DNA of 64,000 bases from positions 65,647,207 through 65,711,206 of the forward strand of contig CM024766.1 of assembly GCA_014218235.1 (NCBI GenBank). The letters are read 5' to 3'. Shown piece by piece: positions 11,326 through 23,603 of the stretch; within the stretch, counting starts at the first letter, position 1, and each line of letters begins with the position of its first letter. The DNA comes from Colocasia esculenta (Eukaryota; Streptophyta; Magnoliopsida; Alismatales; Araceae). The notes beneath the pieces are model-generated. The model was not told the DNA's origin. It worked only from the letters and a program-made list of their open reading frames with translations, and searched no databases. The translations under genes were made by a program, and so were the position numbers.

Positions 11326-14064
11326 TCAGGAAGTAGTAATCACGCGACGTGCTTTGACAGGGATGATCCATCCTTCTGTTGTGTTATCATTGACATAGAA
11401 CACCTGTTCCACTTGACTTGCCAGGGCAAATGGTTCATCTGTATTGAGTCTTTGACGAGTGTTCAGACTGATAGTTCCATATTTATCTATTTTAAATCCT
11501 CTATCTTTTCTATAAACATCCCACCAGTCACACTCAAATAAAACAACACGTCTTTGATTATCAAAATATATTTTCAATACATCATTTAGACGTCCATAAT
11601 ATCCATCACATCCGGATTCAAGTTCCGCATTCACTATAACTCCAGACAACTGAGTGACCTTCGTTGCATCAATAGATGATGCACAAAACCTGAATCCATT
11701 GACAATATAGTCTGAGTGTGAACGCGCAAACCTTGAAGGTGTTCATGCCAGACAGTATATATCAGGAGTACACCGAGGATCATTTGCATCGTACAAATCT
11801 TTCACATAAATTTGGAACCACTTCAAGAAATTCCTTTCTGTGTGGCTTGAACTCTCTACACATCTCTTGTGTTCAAAAAAATATTCATCGATATCTTCAA
11901 TCTGTTTAAGAATGTACAGATGTGACTTCTCAACTTCTTCTTCAGACAATATACGACTATTACCTGCTCCTCCTAAGAAACGTCCTGAAGACTTGAATAT
12001 CAAACAACCGCCTTCATTATTGTCTTCAAATGGGACATCAAAGTTTCTTTCCCTTCGATTAAAGCGAGTGTCAATACCCTCCATATACATAGAACAAAAT
12101 GAGATTGTTTCCTCCATAAGGTAGCCTTCAACAATTGAACCTTCTGGATGTGCCCTATTTAAAACATATTCTTTCAATTTCTTCAAAAGTCTCTCTATAG
12201 GATACATCCATCGGTATTGAACTGGTCCCGCAATTCTCACTTCATATGCAAGATGTACATTCAAATGAACCATGACATCAAAAAAAGACGGTGGAAAAAT
12301 TTGCTCCAACTTACATAATGTTACTGCAATATCACCTTCCAATGTAAGCAAACGATCAGATTGAAGAACTTTGGAACAGACATCTCTAAAATATATGCTC
12401 AACTCTGTAATTGGGTCTGTGACATCTTGATTCACAATACCACGAATCGCCAAAGGCAATAATACATGCATGTATATATGGCAATCATGACTCTTTAGCC
12501 CAACCAATTTTCGACTTCCAATATCTACACATTTCATCAAGTTGGAGGAATATCCATCTGGAACTTTTATATTACGCAGAAAGTTGCACACAGCCGTTGT
12601 CTGCAATCTGTTCAATGTATATTCTGTCGCTGGTAACCTGGTCTTATTTTGACTGTCTGTTTGTGGATAGAATTCTGGTCTTATTCCCCACTGTGCCATA
12701 TCTAACCGTGCATTCAGACAGTCTTTGCTCTTTTCCCCACCAAGAAGATTCAAAGTTCCCAACAAATTGTCACATACATTCTTCTCAATGTGCATTACAT
12801 TCAGGTTGTGCCGAATGAGTAGATTTGATGAGTACGACAGCTCTCTAAAAATTATACTGTGTTTCTTCCATCCCTCTAAATTCTTGATATCATTCTTAAA
12901 TTTCTTTCCAAATCTGATATGAGGAAGTTGAAGTTGTTGACTCCACACTGCAGCACCCGTTAACACTTCTGGACGCTTACGACGTTCAGTCACACCATCA
13001 AATTTGTGTTGATATTCACGCCTTCTCCATCTATGACTGATTGACAAAAATCGTCGGTGCCCTAGAAAACAAAATTTCTGACAATTTTGCAGCCATTTTG
13101 AAGTTGTATCATAATGACAGGATGGACATGCACTCTTTCCTTTGGTACTCCATCCTGATAAATTGGCATATGTAGGAAAATCATTGTGCCATGTCATCCA
13201 CTTGGCAATCTTAGAAGACATGAACATTCTTTGCAATCTATCTTTCAATGGAAAATAACGCAATATTTTATATGGCACCTGTTTTCGACGTCTCTTCTTC
13301 AGGCTACCTTGTTGCGTATTTTCTTTGTACCTAGGAGCATTACATGCTGGACATCGATCCCTATGTTCATGTTCATTTCGAAACAAGACACAGTCATTTT
13401 GACAAGCATCTATCTTCTCATGGCCTAACCCCAAATCTTTCATAGTCTTCTTCAATTCATATCATGTTCGAGGTAAATTAGCTCCTTCTGGTAATACTTC
13501 TCTAAGCAACTCAAGAAACATTTCCATACAAGAAGCTGTCACTTTGTTCATAGTCTTAATGTGCAATAGTTTCAACAGAAATGTCAATTTTGAAAATTTG
13601 ACACAACTAGGATATAATGGTGTTTGATCATCTTCTAATAATTGATAAAAATCTCTTGCTTTCTCATTTGGTTCATGTTCCTCTGTTCTCCCCTCTATTT
13701 CAGCCTCTTGTAACTCATGCAACATTTCAATTGTTGTATCAATCTGCACTTCCATTTGTGCTTCATTAGCAGACGGGCTAACTTGCTGAACATGAACTAT
13801 CGGTGCCTCTCCATGACATACCCAATTGGTATACCGTGTCTAAAATCCATCTACTTTAAGATGAATTTCAACATCCATCCGGGATAACTTCACTCCGTTA
13901 ACACAGTTACGACACGGACATTGTATGAACTCATAATTCTGTCCATGTTTAAAACATTGTCTTTGCTCATCAAAAGCAAATTCCAAAAACTCATCTACTC
14001 CTTTCTCATATCTAGGATCCAAACGATCTCTAAGTTGTATCCAACTCTTATCGAGTCTTGCCAT
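11326..14064 (-). pseudogene. TNP2-like CACTA transposase with three stops and an internal deletion
   Basis: The transposase would bind and cut the element ends in the nucleus. From ATG at 14064 one frame runs to the stop at 11326-11328 with no frameshift. Domains in order: transposase-associated zinc domain (KSWIQLRDRLDPRYEKGVDE, then FIQCPCRNCVNG), the Transposase_21 region (GLGHEKIDACQNDCVLF, NLSGWSTKGKSACPSCHYD, LLIRHNLNVMHIEKNVCDNL), a DUF4218-type region (GPVQYRWMYPIERLLKKLKE) and a DUF4216-type end (VVLFECDWWDVY). Three in-frame stops interrupt it: TAG at 13840-13842, TGA at 13462-13464 and TGA at 11743-11745. All could arise by C-to-T change. Compared with the CACTA-3 copy, about 130 codons are missing after KWMTWH (near 13185), with frame kept, so the core around HPADGEAW and YNLPPGMC is gone. 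The start is chosen at the ATG before ARLDKSWI. Confidence 0.88.
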
Positions 14065-14446
14065 TTTTAGATGCAATAGTTCTGCATTGACAATAACCCA
14101 TCAGCCTAACTTGTACCCAAACGATGTCTATGTTGTATATATGAATCACTAAACTAAGGTAGAGATTAAGTTCATGCTAAGCTAAGCAGTTTTGTGTTGA
14201 GCCTCGTTTTGTCATCAAGCAATATACCATAAAGTGCATCAAGCAATCACATACCAGATGAAGCAGAAAAAATGATAGACATATTGTAGCTATTACATAA
14301 AGAGCACCCTTTTGTCACAGCAAGGAGGCGAGAGTAGGATACGAAAAGCAAAAGGTAGACATCATAGAACAGCTAAGGAATCACGCAGAAGGAGGCTGAT
14401 TCTGAGAAGGTCGCAAATAACCCATGATTTCTCGTAACATTTGAGA

Positions 14447-15577
14447 CTAGGAGTCCATGTGGCCCTGGTGGCTAACTCTCAACTCAGCAAGTTCTCTAGA
14501 GAGATTCCCGATTGCCTCGCCCACTTGCCGAACTTCTCCCCGAATAGATTCCATCTCCCCCTCAAGCCTGGTCAAGCTACCTTGGATCCGCAGTTGGAAG
14601 TCATCACCTTCGGCAGCCAAAGGAGGCAAATCTTGTTCCATAGGAGCCAAATGCTCTTCTTCTTCATGTCTATTATCTTCACCTTGTGCTTCACCTTCGC
14701 CTTCATCTTTGTTTCTTCTTGACTATCTTCACCAGGGTCATCAGTGACATTCCTCATGAATTGTCCATTAACATTCTTGTAATTCATGAACCTCATGATG
14801 TTGGTTTCATTGTAGACCATGGAGACAGAAATATTTTCTGCTCGCTCATTGGTGAGGTCAATGCCAGCATGCTCAAACATAGCCGTAAGTTGGGCTGCAT
14901 AAGGTAGAGATCTTCTTCTCTGATTCTTTACTAACTTGATCATCATTACCATCATCTCAGGTAAACACAGTGGTACATTGTGAAATAAGCAGTGAAAAAT
15001 ACATTTGTGCACTCGAGTGACTTCATCCCGAGATCCACCTTTTGGAAAAAGTATAGTGGTGATCATGTGGTGAATGAACTCTGTAGTGGTGGAAATGATT
15101 TGCATTGATCAAAGCATGATGTGCCATCCAAGGTGCCAGATCTTTTCCCAACAAAACTTGGCACATATCACTATCATAATACTGGACATGTTCCACTAAA
15201 TAACCAGCATTTCGAATGTCTAATGCATGACTAAGAACTGTATCACTCACGTGAATCTCAACTCCATTAACAACAGTAAATAGTCTGTTGTTGCTTGTAT
15301 ATAAATTTGCATAGAATTGTTGAACCAAATCTGGATAATAGACTCTATGGCTAGACATGAAGTGAACCCACCCTTGTGATGCAAATAGAAGAATGAGCAT
15401 GGGCTCCATATTGTCTAGATTGTCGAAGTCCACATACCGAGGGGGCAGAATTTTCCTTCTTCTTTCAACCAACAACTCTCCAGGAGCCAAGAGAACTTGT
15501 GTAGCCGCCCCTGATCCTTCACCAACGTGGCGGCGACGACTCGGGACCGAACGACGATCGCACATCCGTGGAGGCAT
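14447..15577 (-). pseudogene. Plant transposon protein (Transposase_32-like) ORF of CACTA-1, frameshifted
   Basis: From ATG at 15577 (MPPRMCDRRSVPSRR) the frame runs to 15023. The sense continues in a second frame from about 15105 to 14650 (IISTTTEFIHHMITTILFPK) and returns to the first frame from 14650 to 14447, so two frameshifts or an unrecognised intron are needed. Recognisable parts are ILPPRYVDFDNLDN, YYPDLVQQFYANLY, VVNGVEIHVSDTVLSHAL and a C-terminal coiled-coil-like LTRLEGEMESIRGEVRQVGE. This pattern belongs to the putative plant transposon protein family, whose function is unknown. The nested Sirevirus carries a related domain at 24028-25000. The gene lies upstream of the transposase, in the same direction. 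Its promoter side (15578-16020) is GA-rich and then rich in TCGACCG words. Confidence 0.7.
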
Positions 15578-16020
15578 CGGAGATGGACAAGGGGTGAGGG
15601 AAATGAGAAGGAAGATGGAGAAGGGGTGAGGGAAATGAGAAGGAAGATGGAGAAGGGGAGAAGAGTTCTAGGGCAAGTAGATGAAGATGGAGAAGAGGAG
15701 AAGATGAGAAGAGTTCTAGGGTAAGAAGGGAAAGATGGAAAAGGGGGGAAGAGTTCTAGGGCAAGAAAAGCACCTTGGGGGCTAGAGAGATGGAGGAGAA
15801 CTTATGTGGGATGTTTCCCACCCACCCTAACATATATAGGAGGCGGTTTGGGTTGATACAAAGTGGGTCGATCGCGACCGAACCGAACCGGACGAAATCG
15901 CGACCGGAATCGGTCAACCGATTCTAATATATCGATCGACCGACCTACCCAGTGCAGATTATAATTTTAGCAGTGTAAGCGTCAGTCGACCGAATGTGCA
16001 TCATCGGTCGACCGACCGAA
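15578..16020. repeat. GA-rich tandem repeats and a TCGACCG cluster upstream of the 15577 ORF
   Basis: 15585-15660 holds a 32-bp unit (GGGTGAGGGAAATGAGAAGG...) twice, followed by repeats of GAAGAGTTCTAGGG. 15865-16020 is dense in CGACCGAACCG, CGATCGACCGACC and GGTCGACCGACCG. The phrase CGACCGACCTACCCAGT near 15940 is the reverse complement of ACTGGGTAGGTCGGTCG near 50005, inside an LTR-like remnant, so part of this stretch may be LTR-derived. Confidence 0.6.
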
Positions 16021-16023
16021 AAA

Positions 16024-16118
16024 TATGGCAGCGGCTATATAGCCGCTGCCATATTCGTATTTAGCAGCGGCTAATAGAAGCCGCTACCATATAATCGGCA
16101 GCTATCAGCCGCTGCCAT
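16024..16118. repeat. Internal cluster of GGCAGCGGC hairpins in CACTA-1
   Basis: Three foldable units (ATATGGCAGCGGCTATATAG CCGCTGCCATAT and two variants) lie between the third ORF and the captured host fragment. A matching cluster in CACTA-2 is at 53898-54000. This places the same motif family internally as well as at the ends. Confidence 0.8.
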
Positions 16119-16249
16119 ATGTATTAATTTTAACAAATTAAACTTTAAAAAAATATATGTTTACTATAGACATTAATATATTTCAATTTTTATAATTATA
16201 AATATGATAAATTAATGAGGAATCCTTATCAGATATTTACTTATAGGTT
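16119..16249. other. AT-rich spacer before the captured gene fragment
   Basis: AT-rich sequence without frames. It ends in CTTATAG followed by the first exon-like sequence of the captured fragment, so 16243-16249 may be an old splice acceptor. Confidence 0.45.
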
Positions 16250-16508
16250 TCGGCAGGAGTACCTGAAAACTAAGATGGAGGGAACTTTATGTGATATAGT
16301 GGAAGAAACATTGCAAAATGATGATCATTAATCTAGAAGGCGAGCCTCGGTGATTTCTTGCATTACTACAAAGGTGCTTTCTTGGACGAGTTACCAGGTT
16401 ATATTGATTTCACTGTACTACTGAACCTTAGCTCCAAGCAGTTGGCAGTGCAGTGATGTCCCTGCCTGAAGGACTGCGTTGATTATGCTCCTGGAGACAG
16501 GCCGGAGT
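16250..16508 (+). pseudogene. CLSY-like: CLASSY-type SNF2 remodeller fragment, part 1 (before the Sirevirus)
   Basis: CLASSY proteins are plant SNF2-family remodellers that bring RNA polymerase IV to chromatin for siRNA production and RNA-directed DNA methylation. Here a plus-strand frame reads HYYKGAFLDELPGYIDFTVL then LNLSSKQLAVQ, the segment just before the C-terminal helicase lobe of this family. The preceding FRQEYLKTKMEGTLCDIVEE may also belong. A stop follows LAVQ, and the upstream part changes frame, so it is not functional. It lies inside CACTA-1. The last five bases, GGAGT (16504-16508), are the Sirevirus target site. Part 2 continues directly at 30218, so the two parts were one fragment before the insertion. 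Confidence 0.75.
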
Positions 16509-18724
16509 TGATGATCAGTCTGTCCCCATGTAATTTTAATTAATTACATATGTATTTTGGTGATTAACAAAACTAAACTAGTTTTTATAAATAATATCTA
16601 ATGAATATTTCATAAGTCTTAAAGTACAGGAAAAATACAAAGGTCAAACAAGCCAATAAAGGTATGCATTACTTCTCTGAAGCTTTAATCTTTTCAACAT
16701 GATATTTCTCTAAGTCCATATCGATTTCTGTTGAAATTCATAACGATTTCCTTATAAGACTGAAAAGTCATGTTGTTTCAAACAAGTCGATGTCGTAACG
16801 ATTTCATAAGTTACCGTAATGATTTCTTTAGAACTCGCAACGACTTGCCTGTCGTAACGATTTCATAAGTTACCGTAACGATTTCTTTAGAACTCGCAAC
16901 GACTTGCCTGTCGTAACGATTTCATAAGTTACCGTAACGATTTCTTTAGAACTTGCTACGACTTGCCTGTCGTAATGATTTCATAAGTTACCGTAACGAT
17001 TTCTTTAGAACTCGCAACGACTTGCTTGCCGTAACGATTTCGTAAGTTACCGTAACGATTTCTTTAGAACTCGCAACGACTTGCTCGCCGTAACGATTTC
17101 TTTAGAACTCGCAACGACTTGCTCGCCGTAACGATTTCATAAGTTACCGCAATGATTTCTTTAGAACTCGCAACGACTTGCTCGCCGCAACGATTTCTTT
17201 ATAACTCGCAACGACTTGCTCGCCGTAACGATTTCGTAAGTTACCATAACGATTTTCTTTGCACAAAGATTTCTTTAAGCGATCATAACGATTTGCTTTG
17301 CACAAAGATTTCTTTAAGCGCTCACAACGATTTGCTTTGCACAAAGATTTCTTTAAGCGCTCACAACGATTTGCTTTGCGCAACGATTTCTTTAGAGCTC
17401 ATAATGACTTGATAAGTGTTCATAACGATTTGCTCTCTATAATGACTTGTTAGTATTCATAACAATTTCATAAGTCAGATAGACAACGACTTTACAGTTT
17501 ATATCAACTTGATTTTTATCTTATCTCTTGAACCATTGACTAGTCAAAGTCACGCATATATCTATCTGTCACTCCTGCATTTATGAGTTCTGAACGTATC
17601 TCTGCATGCATGCAGACAATATCGTCCATTATAGTGCTTACTCTGTATACATCTTTTAAAACAAGCTATTTGGGATTGCTATTCTAGTGAATACTCACAT
17701 CAATGTATACTGACAACAAGAGACAGTTTAAGTTGTCTACTGTTCTAGCATTTAATGTGTGCAGGGTCCTGAAGACTTTCTATCATACAACGTTGGACCT
17801 ATAGACGTCAGAAGACCCTATCTCTTTTTGCGTGCTCAAATGGATAAAAGATAGTTAAAGCTTCCAAATGTCAAACAGTCTAACGTCTATCAATCCAAGA
17901 GACAACGGATACTTCAACGGCTGTATTTCAAATAAGGAGACATAAGTGAAGAAAGAACAACCAACGAATCAGAGAACAAGCATCTCGTATTCAAGCGTTC
18001 AAATTCTTCTGCAAGAAGTCCAGAGCCAAGAATCTCATTCCTCATCACCTTTAGCTCTTCGCTCTCTGTGCTGTAATAGACTTTCTAAGAGAGCTCGTGT
18101 AGTTCTGAGAGTGTGCCTTGTTTTAGATCCTTGCTCTCAGTGCTAGTGGCTTCAAATCTTGGCTACTTAAAGCTTGATCTAGGGGCTTGATCTTATTCCA
18201 TTCTCTTTGTGGTGTTTCCCTTCGGTTGTGAAGGAAGACATGGTGGAATCCAGGGTGTTGTTGTTCCCTTTGGTTGTGAATGAAGACCTGGTGGGATCCA
18301 GGGTGTTGTTGTTCCCTTCGGGTGTGAAGGAAGACCTGGTGGGATCCAGGGTGTTGTTGTTCCCTTCGGTTGTGAAGGAAGACCTGGTGGGGTATCCAGG
18401 GTGTTGTTATTCCCTTCGGGTGTGAAGGAAGACCAGCCGAGCTGGGTGCTGTAGTGTCCTTAGGGGGACTGTACCCTAGTTAGTAGAAACCTGAGTGGTT
18501 GCTCAGGGACTGGACATAGGACTCCTAAGGAAAGGAGGTCCGAACCAGGATAATCCTTTGTGTCGTGTGATTGCTTTCATTGTGTGTTTGATATTTCAAC
18601 TAACAGTCACTAACCTCCTTCGAAGAACGTTTGTGTGAATGTTTTTAGTTACAGGTATCTTCTAGATTATTTTTAAAAAGACCCATTCACCCCCCCCCCC
18701 TCTGGGCTCGTCAACTGGGCAACA
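16509..18724 (+). repeat. Left LTR of the Sirevirus
   Basis: Starts TGATGATCAG and ends GGGCAACA. It holds two internal arrays. 16790-17430 is built of a 58-bp unit containing GTCGTAACGATTTCATAAG, TTACCGTAACGATTTC and AACTCGCAACGACTTGC. 18205-18440 is a 48-bp unit repeated about five times (TTCCCTTCGGTTGTGAAGG...). Small frames in both arrays are artefacts. The C-run before TCTGGGCTCG near the 3' end matches the GGGGGGGTGAATGG phrase seen reversed at 50405. Confidence 0.93.
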
Positions 18725-18726
18725 AG

Positions 18727-18736
18727 TGGTATCAGA
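18727..18736 (+). other. Primer binding site, initiator Met tRNA
   Basis: TGGTATCAGA, two bases after the LTR end, matches the first ten bases of the usual TGGTATCAGAGC complementary to the 3' end of initiator tRNA-Met. The next bases, CCGAG, suggest loss of one G. Confidence 0.9.
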
Positions 18737-18789
18737 CCGAGTCTCTTCGACAAAGAAAAAGGATCCAACGATCTGAAGAGTAAAGATCC

Positions 18790-20560
18790 ATGGCAGCCCA
18801 AGGTAACTTTGAAGGTCTGTCTGTCAACCGACCCCCTCTCTTCGATGGTGAAGATTATCCTTACTGGAAGACCAGAATGGAATACTTTCTATAAGGCCAC
18901 GACTATCAAATTTGGTCCATAGTAGAAGAAGGTGATTTGGTAGTCACAAATGAGAAAGCTCAATGGACAGATGATGACAGAAAGAAGATCTCCTTGAATT
19001 GCAAAGCAAAGAGCATCTTATGCTGTGCTCTAAGTAAGAAGGAGTTCAACAGAGTTTCAGCCTGCAAATCCTCAATGGAAATGTGGGAAAAGCTCAGGAT
19101 CACATATGAAGGCACAGACAAGGTAAAGGAAATAAGAATTGACATTCTTGTCACTCAGTATGAGAGATTTCAGATGCAATCAGGTGAATCCATAACTCAA
19201 ATGTTCAGTCGGTTCACTGACATCACAAATGAACTGGCTGGTCTGGGGAAAACTTATGAGATTGGAGACATGGTGAGGAAAATACTTAGATCCTTACCAT
19301 CCTCATGGACCCCAAAGATCACAGCAATAGAAGAAGCTAATGACCTGAAGAGAATGTCAATAGAAAAGCTCATTGGGTCCCTCATGGCCCATGAGATCAA
19401 CATGGAAATGCTAGGAGAGTCCTCTAGCAGAAAGAAGCACTCCAACGCCTTAAAAGCTGAAGAAGATTCACCAGAAGCAAGTTCAGCTGAGAGTGAAAGT
19501 GATGCGGACAGCGAGAATGAGGAAGCAATGCTATCTAGAAGATTGCAGCGGATTTTGGCTAAGAAGAAGAAGTTCCAATCGAGTAGAAAGCACTTCAAAA
19601 GGAATAAGGACTTCAAGAAGCCAGATGGAAAAGAGATGAAGAAAGGAGAACCCATCTGCTATGAATGTAAGAAGTCAGGACACATTAAAACTGAGTGTCC
19701 AAAATTCAAGAAGTCGGAGTTCAGGAAGAAAGACAACTCCAAGAAGTTCAGAAAGTACAAAAAGAAGGCGATGGCAGCAGCATGGGAAAATAGTAGTGAC
19801 TCAGACAGTGAGTCAAGCTCCTGCAGCGATGAAGAAGAAGCCAACTTGGCCTTCATGGCTAATACTGAAGAAAAGGTAACCTCTGACTCTTCTTTTGATT
19901 CCTCGAATGATTCTGATTCAGACAATTTAGAGGAAGCATTCAACGAATTGTATAATAAATATAAAGAAGTAACTAAACTGTTAAAAGCAAGTAAGAAAAA
20001 CAGTGCTTGTCTAGAAAACACTAACTCAGATCTGAAAACAGAAAATGAGGAATTAGAAAAACAAACAACTGAACTTAAAAGAAGAAATGAATTACTATGT
20101 GAGGATCTAAAAGCTAAGAATGAACAAATAATTAAACTTGAAAAATAGGAAAATGTAGATGAACTAAGAACTGAAATCAAGACTCTAACAGAAGAAAACA
20201 TAAATTTATCTAGCACGTTAGAAAATTCACAAATGGTAAAAACTCCATCATATTAAAAGGTGCTAGAAGATCAGGTAAGAAGAAAAATGGATTAGGATAT
20301 ACACCCCCAGATAATGAAGAAACCATACTTTATCCTAAAACATATCCAACACCAAAATTTGTACCTGAACAAGATATAGCATACAAAGCTGATTTCAAAT
20401 ATATAGAAAATTAACCAAATTATCCTGTTGTAGTCACTGCAACAAGTTAGGACATATCATAACGACATGCCCAACAAGACATAAGAAATGGATAATAAAA
20501 AGTAAAATCAATGATACTAACCCATCAAGACCCAAAAGAATTTGGGTACCTAAAACTTGA
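18790..20560 (+). pseudogene. Sirevirus gag, with stops and a frameshift
   Basis: Gag forms the virus-like particle that packages the element RNA. From ATG 18790 (MAAQGNFEGLSVNRPPLFDG) the frame shows the copia gag pattern: YPYWKTRMEYFL, MWEKLRITYEGTDKVKE, LGKTYEIGDMVRKILRSLP. A first zinc knuckle CYECKKSGHIKTEC sits near 19660, followed by an acidic Ser-rich and a coiled-coil stretch. A second knuckle-like CCHCNKLGHIITTC is near 20430. The frame ends with RIWVPKT just before pol. Breaks: TAA at 18892-18894, TAG at 20146-20148 and a frameshift near 20235. Gag with two knuckles and a long coiled coil is common in Sireviruses. Confidence 0.88.
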
Positions 20561-23500
20561 TGTTTTTATTTCAGGTTATCCCTCGAGCATCCAAATGGTA
20601 TTTGGATAGTGGGTGCTCAAGGCACATGTCAGGAAACCAGAAGTTATTCTCTCATCTCCAAGCTGAAGAAGGAACAGTCACTTATGGAGATAATGGGAAA
20701 GGAACAGTAATTGGCAGCGGCTCTGTGAATAACAAAGGAAAAACAGTCATAGAAGATGTGTTATTAGTCAAGGGATTGAAGCACAATCTCATTAGCATCA
20801 GCCAATTGTGTGACAGAGGCCATCAGATCAAGTTTCAAGAGTCAAAGTGCAGCATACTGAAGGATGGAGCAGTCATCTTTGAAGCTAATAGAGAAAAGAA
20901 TTTATATGTGCTCTATCTTGAGGAACTCAAGGAACAAAACGTCTGTCTGGCAGCAAATAAGGATAAATCTACTGAATTATGGCACAGACGACTAGGTCAT
21001 TGCAGTATAGATGGCATGAGAAAATTGCTGAAGAAGAATTTTGTAGAAGGTCTACCTAAGGTCAGTGCAAAAATGGATGGTGTCTGTAGACCTTGTGTTA
21101 AGGGAAAGGACACCAAGAGCTCCTTCAAGTCAAAGACAGTGGTGACCACCTCAAAACCCTTAGAGCTTCTTCATATGGATCTATTTGGGCCAATGAGGAC
21201 TACCAGTCTTGGAGGAAAGAACTTTGGATTTGTCATAGTTGATGATTACTCAAGATTCACATGGGTATCATTTCTAGAGCATAAAGATGACACATTTGAT
21301 AACTTTGTCAATTTCAGCAAGAAAGTACAGAAGGATCAGAAGTTCAGCATTGTTTCTATCCGATCAGATCATGGTGGTGAATTTCAGAATGAAAAATTTG
21401 TTAAGTTCTGTGATGATCAGGGAATTGAGCATAATTTCTCAGCACTAAGGACACCACAGTAAAATGGAATTGCTGAGAGAAAGAATAGAACTCTATTGGA
21501 TATGGCAAGAACAATGTTATCAGAATATAATCTGCCAAGGTATTTTTGGGCTGAAGCAGTCAACACAGCAAGCTACATTATCAACAGAGTAATGATCAGA
21601 CCAATCCTAAAGAAGACTACATATGAACTGTTCAAAGGAAAGAAACCAAAGATCAGCCACTTCAGGACATTTGGATGTCCTTGCTTCATCCACAACAATG
21701 GAAAAAGAGACATTGGTAAGTTGGATGCCAAATTAGATGAAGGCATCTTCATGGGGTACACCTCTAAACCCAAAGGCTATAGAGTATTTAATAAACGCAC
21801 TTTATTAATTGAACAGTCTGTACACATTATCTTTGATGAAACTAACCCTTCCTTGAGAAAGGAAGAAGATAGTGATAATGATGATGCAAATAAGCTGTCC
21901 AAGAAACTAAAGAATACATCAATTGAGGACAATGATGATCCACCTCTGGAAGACTTGCAACAAGAAGAAATTACTCATGAAAATCTTCCAAAGGAGTGGA
22001 GACACAAGAAAGATCACCCACTTGAGAATATTATTGGTGATCCATCCGTAGGGGTAAGAACAAGAGGTAATGTTATTCCTTGTGATTACCTAGCTTTTGT
22101 TTCTCAAATAGAGCCTAGGACAGTCAATGAAGCTCTTACTGATGAATCTTGGATAATAGCTATGCAAGATGAATTAAATCAATTCAAGAGAAACCAAGTA
22201 TGGTCACTTGTTCCTAGACCATCAGACCGTCCAATCATTGGCACCAAATGGGTGTTCAGAAATAAACTGGATGAAACTGGTGTAATCTTTAGAAACAAGG
22301 CCAGATTGGTAGCCCAAGGCTATTCTCAAGAGGAAGGCATAGATTTCGATGAAACCTATGCACCTGTAGCTAGACTTGAGGCTATTAGAATATTACTTGC
22401 ATATGCATCAGCTTTGAATTTAACATTATTTCAAATGGATGTTAAATCCGCATTTTTAAATGGTTTATAAAAGAGGAAGTTTATGTGGAACAACCCCCGG
22501 GTTTTGATGACACAGAATTTCCTAATCATGTTTTCAAACTTCACAAGGCATTATATGGTTTAAAGCAAGCACCTAGAGCCCGGTATGAAAGGCTTAGTTC
22601 TTTTCTTTTAAACCATGGTTTCAGTAGAGGTCAAGTAGATAGTACTCTTTTCATAAAGTCAAAGGTCAAACACATTCTACTAGTTCAAATTTATGTAGAT
22701 GATATTATTTTTGGGTCTACTGATGAATCCCTTTGCAAGTACTTTGAAAAGTTGATGCAGGGAGAATTTGAAATGAGCATGATGGGAGAACTCAATTATT
22801 TCCTTGGACTACAAATCAAACAAGGAAAGGAAGGAACTCACATCTGTCAAGCAAAGTACACAAAAGAACTCTTGAAGAAATTTGGATTCGATAACACCAA
22901 ACCACTGTCAACACCAATGAGTACATCAACAAGAATGGACAGTGATAAAGATGGTAAGAAAGTAGATCAAAAGATCTACAGAGGTATGATAGGTTCACTT
23001 CTTTATTTAACAGCTAGTAGACCTGATATTTTATTTAGTGTATGCATGTGTGCTAGGTATCAAGTGGATCCTAAAGAATCACATTTAATTTCTGTGAAAA
23101 GAATATTAAGATATCTAGGAAGAACTCATGACTTAGGTCTGTGGTATCCAAAATGTTGTGAAATTAACTTAGTAGGTTATTCTGATGCTGACTATGCTCG
23201 ATGCAAATTAGATAGAAAAAGCACCAGTGGTTGTTGTCAATTTCTTGCAGGATGTTTGATATCTTGGTCTTCAAAGAAACAAAATTCAGTGGCACTATCT
23301 ACAGCTGAAGCTGAGTACGTAGCTGCTGGAAGTTGTTGTACACAACTCTTATGGATAAAGCAACAACTTGAAGATTTCGGATTAAACATCAAATCCAATC
23401 CACTATTATGTGACAACACCAGTGCCATTAATCTCACCAAGAATCCAGTTCAACATTCAAGGACCAAGCATATTGAGGTTAGATATCATTTTATTCGTGA

Positions 23501-23603
23501 TCATGTAGCAAATGGTAATATTGAAATATCCTTTATTGATACAAATGGTCAGTTAGCAGATTTTCACAAAAGCCTTACCCGAGGAGAGATTCACATCTCT
23601 TAG
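20560..23603 (+). pseudogene. Sirevirus pol: protease, integrase, reverse transcriptase, RNase H
   Basis: Domains in order: aspartic protease with WYLDSGCSRHMSG near 20600; GAG-pre-integrase and the H-H-C-C zinc site (LWHRRLGHCS ... CRPCVKG) near 20980-21110; the integrase core with HMDLFGPM, VDDYSRFTWVSF and SDHGGEF near 21170-21390; RT with WVFRNKLDETG, ARLVAQGYSQ and the catalytic YVDDIIFGS near 22690; and RNase H with YSDADYARC and STAEAEYVA near 23180-23310. Stop is at 23601-23603. Two lesions break the polyprotein: a TAA at 21460-21462 inside the integrase (after RTPQ) and a 1-base-type frameshift near 22468 in RT. Catalytic residues I could locate are present, so this is a recent loss. 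Confidence 0.93.

Noticed and set aside
16790..17430. Regularly spaced repeats that could suggest a CRISPR-like array
   Set aside because: The whole 58-bp unit repeats including its spacers, it lies in an LTR, and the genome is a plant.
18207..18425. Small frame with repeated VVKEDLVGSRVLLFPS and its twin at 29703-29950
   Set aside because: Produced by the 48-bp array inside both LTRs.
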